The notes beneath the pieces are model-generated. The model was not told the origin of the DNA. It saw only the letters and a list, made by a program, of their open reading frames with translations, and did not search any database. From Acholeplasmatales bacterium (GTDB lineage: Bacteria > Bacillota_I > Bacilli_A > Acholeplasmatales > Anaeroplasmataceae), in assembly GCA_900770055.1 (NCBI GenBank), contig CAAGJD010000130.1, positions 1 through 13,963 of the forward strand: a stretch of DNA of 13,963 nt, read 5' to 3'. This document shows, piece after piece, positions 12,834-13,963 of the stretch (position 1 is the first letter of the stretch; every line of letters starts with the position of its first letter). Made by a program: the position numbers and the translations under genes.

Positions 12834-13880
12834 ATGAGAATTTTTGATTATTCTAAAATTAAAGATAGACAATGGGATAAGGAAGTTATTAACTATATTG
12901 GCTTGATTCATGAATATAAAGGTAGACAGCAATTGTATTTGTCACAAAAGCCTGATGAACTTGATAGATTAGTTGAAATTGCAAAAAGACAATCAACTGA
13001 AGCTTCAAATGAAATTGAAGGAATTAGAACTACACAAGCTAGATTGAAACAATTAATTGCAGATAAAACAACTCCTAAAAATAGAGATGAAAAGGAAATA
13101 TTAGGATATAGAAATGTATTAAATATAATACATGAAAACTATGAATATATTCCTATTCGTTCTAATTATATTTTACAGTTACATAAGGAATTATATTCCT
13201 TCATGGATGTTAGTTATGGTGGAAAATTCAAAAATGCACCTAATGAAATTGACGCAACTTTAGAAGATGGAAGTAAAGTATGTGTTTTTAAACCATTAGA
13301 ACCATTTGAAACACCTGATGCAATTAGTTCGTTATGTGATGAATATGATAAGGCAATTTCAAATTATGATATTGATCCTCTTATCGCTATTCCCATTTTT
13401 ATTCATGATTTTCTATGCATACATCCATTTAATGATGGAAATGGTAGAATGTCTCGTTTACTAACAACTCTTTTATTATATAGAAGTGGCTACGTAGTAG
13501 GAAAATATATTTCATTAGAAAAAAAGATTCAAATAACTAAGAATGAATATTATAATGCATTAAGCTCATCATCAGAAAATTGGATAGAAGAAAATAATGA
13601 TGAGACACCATTTATAAAATATTTTCTAGGAACAGTATTAGCAGCATATAGAGATTTTGAAGAAAGAGTAAATCTGGTTTCTAAGAAATTAACATCAAAA
13701 GAAATGGTTATGAATGCAGTAAATACTAAGTTTGGTAAATTTACAAAATCTGACATATTAGAATTATGCCCAGAAATCGGAAGAGCAACTGTAGAAAATG
13801 TATTAAAGGAATTAGTAGATGAAGGCATAATTTATAGAGTTGGTTCAGGTAGATCAACAGCATACTTAAGAAAGAATTAA
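12834..13880 (+). CDS. fic: Fic family adenylyltransferase with N-terminal inhibitory motif and C-terminal winged helix
   Basis: Fic enzymes transfer AMP (or another nucleotide part) from a nucleotide to a hydroxyl side chain of a target protein. Residues 5-63 form a Fic_N-type region ending in STEASNEIEGI, which holds the inhibitory (S/T)xxxE(G/N) motif (Ser58, Glu62, Gly63); this places it among Fic proteins with an N-terminal auto-inhibitory helix. The core motif HPFNDGNGRMSR (197-208) is complete, with catalytic His197. YGGKFKNAPNEI (128-139) fits the flap region. Residues about 285-348 look like a winged-helix DNA-binding domain (KEMVMNAVN, FTKSDILELC, RATVENVLKELVDEGII, then a wing). 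Length 348 is normal for this architecture. No antitoxin precedes it. ATG 12834 follows AGGAG. Copies of TTAGGAG flank it, hinting at autoregulation. The target protein is unknown. Confidence 0.92.
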   Translation: MRIFDYSKIKDRQWDKEVINYIGLIHEYKGRQQLYLSQKPDELDRLVEIAKRQSTEASNEIEGIRTTQARLKQLIADKTTPKNRDEKEILGYRNVLNIIHENYEYIPIRSNYILQLHKELYSFMDVSYGGKFKNAPNEIDATLEDGSKVCVFKPLEPFETPDAISSLCDEYDKAISNYDIDPLIAIPIFIHDFLCIHPFNDGNGRMSRLLTTLLLYRSGYVVGKYISLEKKIQITKNEYYNALSSSSENWIEENNDETPFIKYFLGTVLAAYRDFEERVNLVSKKLTSKEMVMNAVNTKFGKFTKSDILELCPEIGRATVENVLKELVDEGIIYRVGSGRSTAYLRKN

Positions 13881-13881
13881 T

Positions 13882-13929
13882 CTCCTAATCAATTGGCTAT
13901 TCTCCTAAAATGTTAAGCTTTTAGGAGAA
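13882..13929. promoter_or_regulatory. Second TTAGGAG array immediately after fic
   Basis: CTCCTAA at 13882-13888 and 13902-13908 and TTAGGAG at 13921-13927 are spaced 20 and 19 bp. The last two form a perfect 11-bp inverted repeat (13900-13910 with 13919-13929, 8-nt loop). No T tract follows, so it is not a standard terminator. It starts 2 bp after the fic stop codon and may be the operator of a gene beyond the right edge. The last 34 bases show nothing else. Confidence 0.65.
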
Positions 13930-13963
13930 GAAGTAATAGACATATTCTTTTATACAAGATCAA

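Noticed and set aside
13550..13828. Reverse-strand ORF of 92 codons inside fic, which could be mistaken for an antitoxin
   Set aside because: Antisense to the Fic C-terminal domain, no ribosome binding site, low-complexity Ser/Asn/Phe-rich product.
13900..13929. Intrinsic terminator of fic
   Set aside because: A perfect hairpin, but no T tract follows on either strand, and its arms match the TTAGGAG motif found before the gene.

Overview
The window is strongly AT-rich, and its genes use clear AGGAGG-type ribosome binding sites and TATAAT promoters. Trp is encoded by TGG and there are no in-frame TGA codons, so the standard code applies. The gene content (queT behind a preQ1 riboswitch, the ylmE-ylmH pair, a ytfI/ytfJ(gerW)-like pair, a single-chain Fe-S serine dehydratase) points to a low-GC Firmicute, most likely a Bacilli/Erysipelotrichia-type gut lineage. 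The taxon is an inference from gene content only.

Layout. (1) 1-723: 3' part of a barnase-family ribonuclease gene cut by the window edge; its catalytic residues are all visible. (2) 724-1003: a structured intergenic stretch with two competing hairpins and a terminator, then a promoter and a preQ1-I riboswitch. (3) 1004-1876: queT, a queuosine-precursor ECF S-component with an extra C-terminal membrane domain. (4) 1953-4894: a same-strand run of yggS/ylmE, ylmH, mtnN, a ytfI-like gene and ytfJ/gerW. A terminator-like hairpin encloses the start site of the ytfI-like gene. (5) 4957-6855: rnhA and a divergent MurE-like ligase gene converge. Their 3' ends overlap inside one perfect palindrome, which encodes the same C-terminal peptide (AKEAL) in both proteins and is a likely two-way terminator. 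(6) 6961-11490: a tight operon of uvrB, sdaA and rlmD, where each ribosome binding site is fused to the preceding stop codon. (7) 11491-12830: a decayed region with an unrecognised ORF remnant, a 19-bp direct repeat, an IS1634-type transposase remnant with an in-frame stop, and a 3' fragment of kptA (RNA 2'-phosphotransferase) at the IS junction. A cluster of inverted AGTGCCA repeats follows. (8) 12761-13929: an intact fic gene (AMPylase type with N-terminal inhibitory motif and C-terminal winged helix), flanked on both sides by copies of TTAGGAG spaced almost exactly 20 bp apart.

How it fits together. Regions 3 to 6 are ordinary chromosome: queuosine precursor uptake, PLP homeostasis and ribosome-associated factors, SAH/MTA recycling, RNA-DNA hybrid removal, excision repair, serine breakdown and rRNA methylation. 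Regions 7 and 8 are an accessory island. The most promising candidate for something undescribed is the Fic cassette. Its phased TTAGGAG sites lie across the promoter spacer, the start of transcription and the ribosome binding site, and recur after the gene, which suggests a self-regulated Fic module acting through its own DNA-binding domain. That regulatory model is inference; the motif array and its spacing are seen directly.
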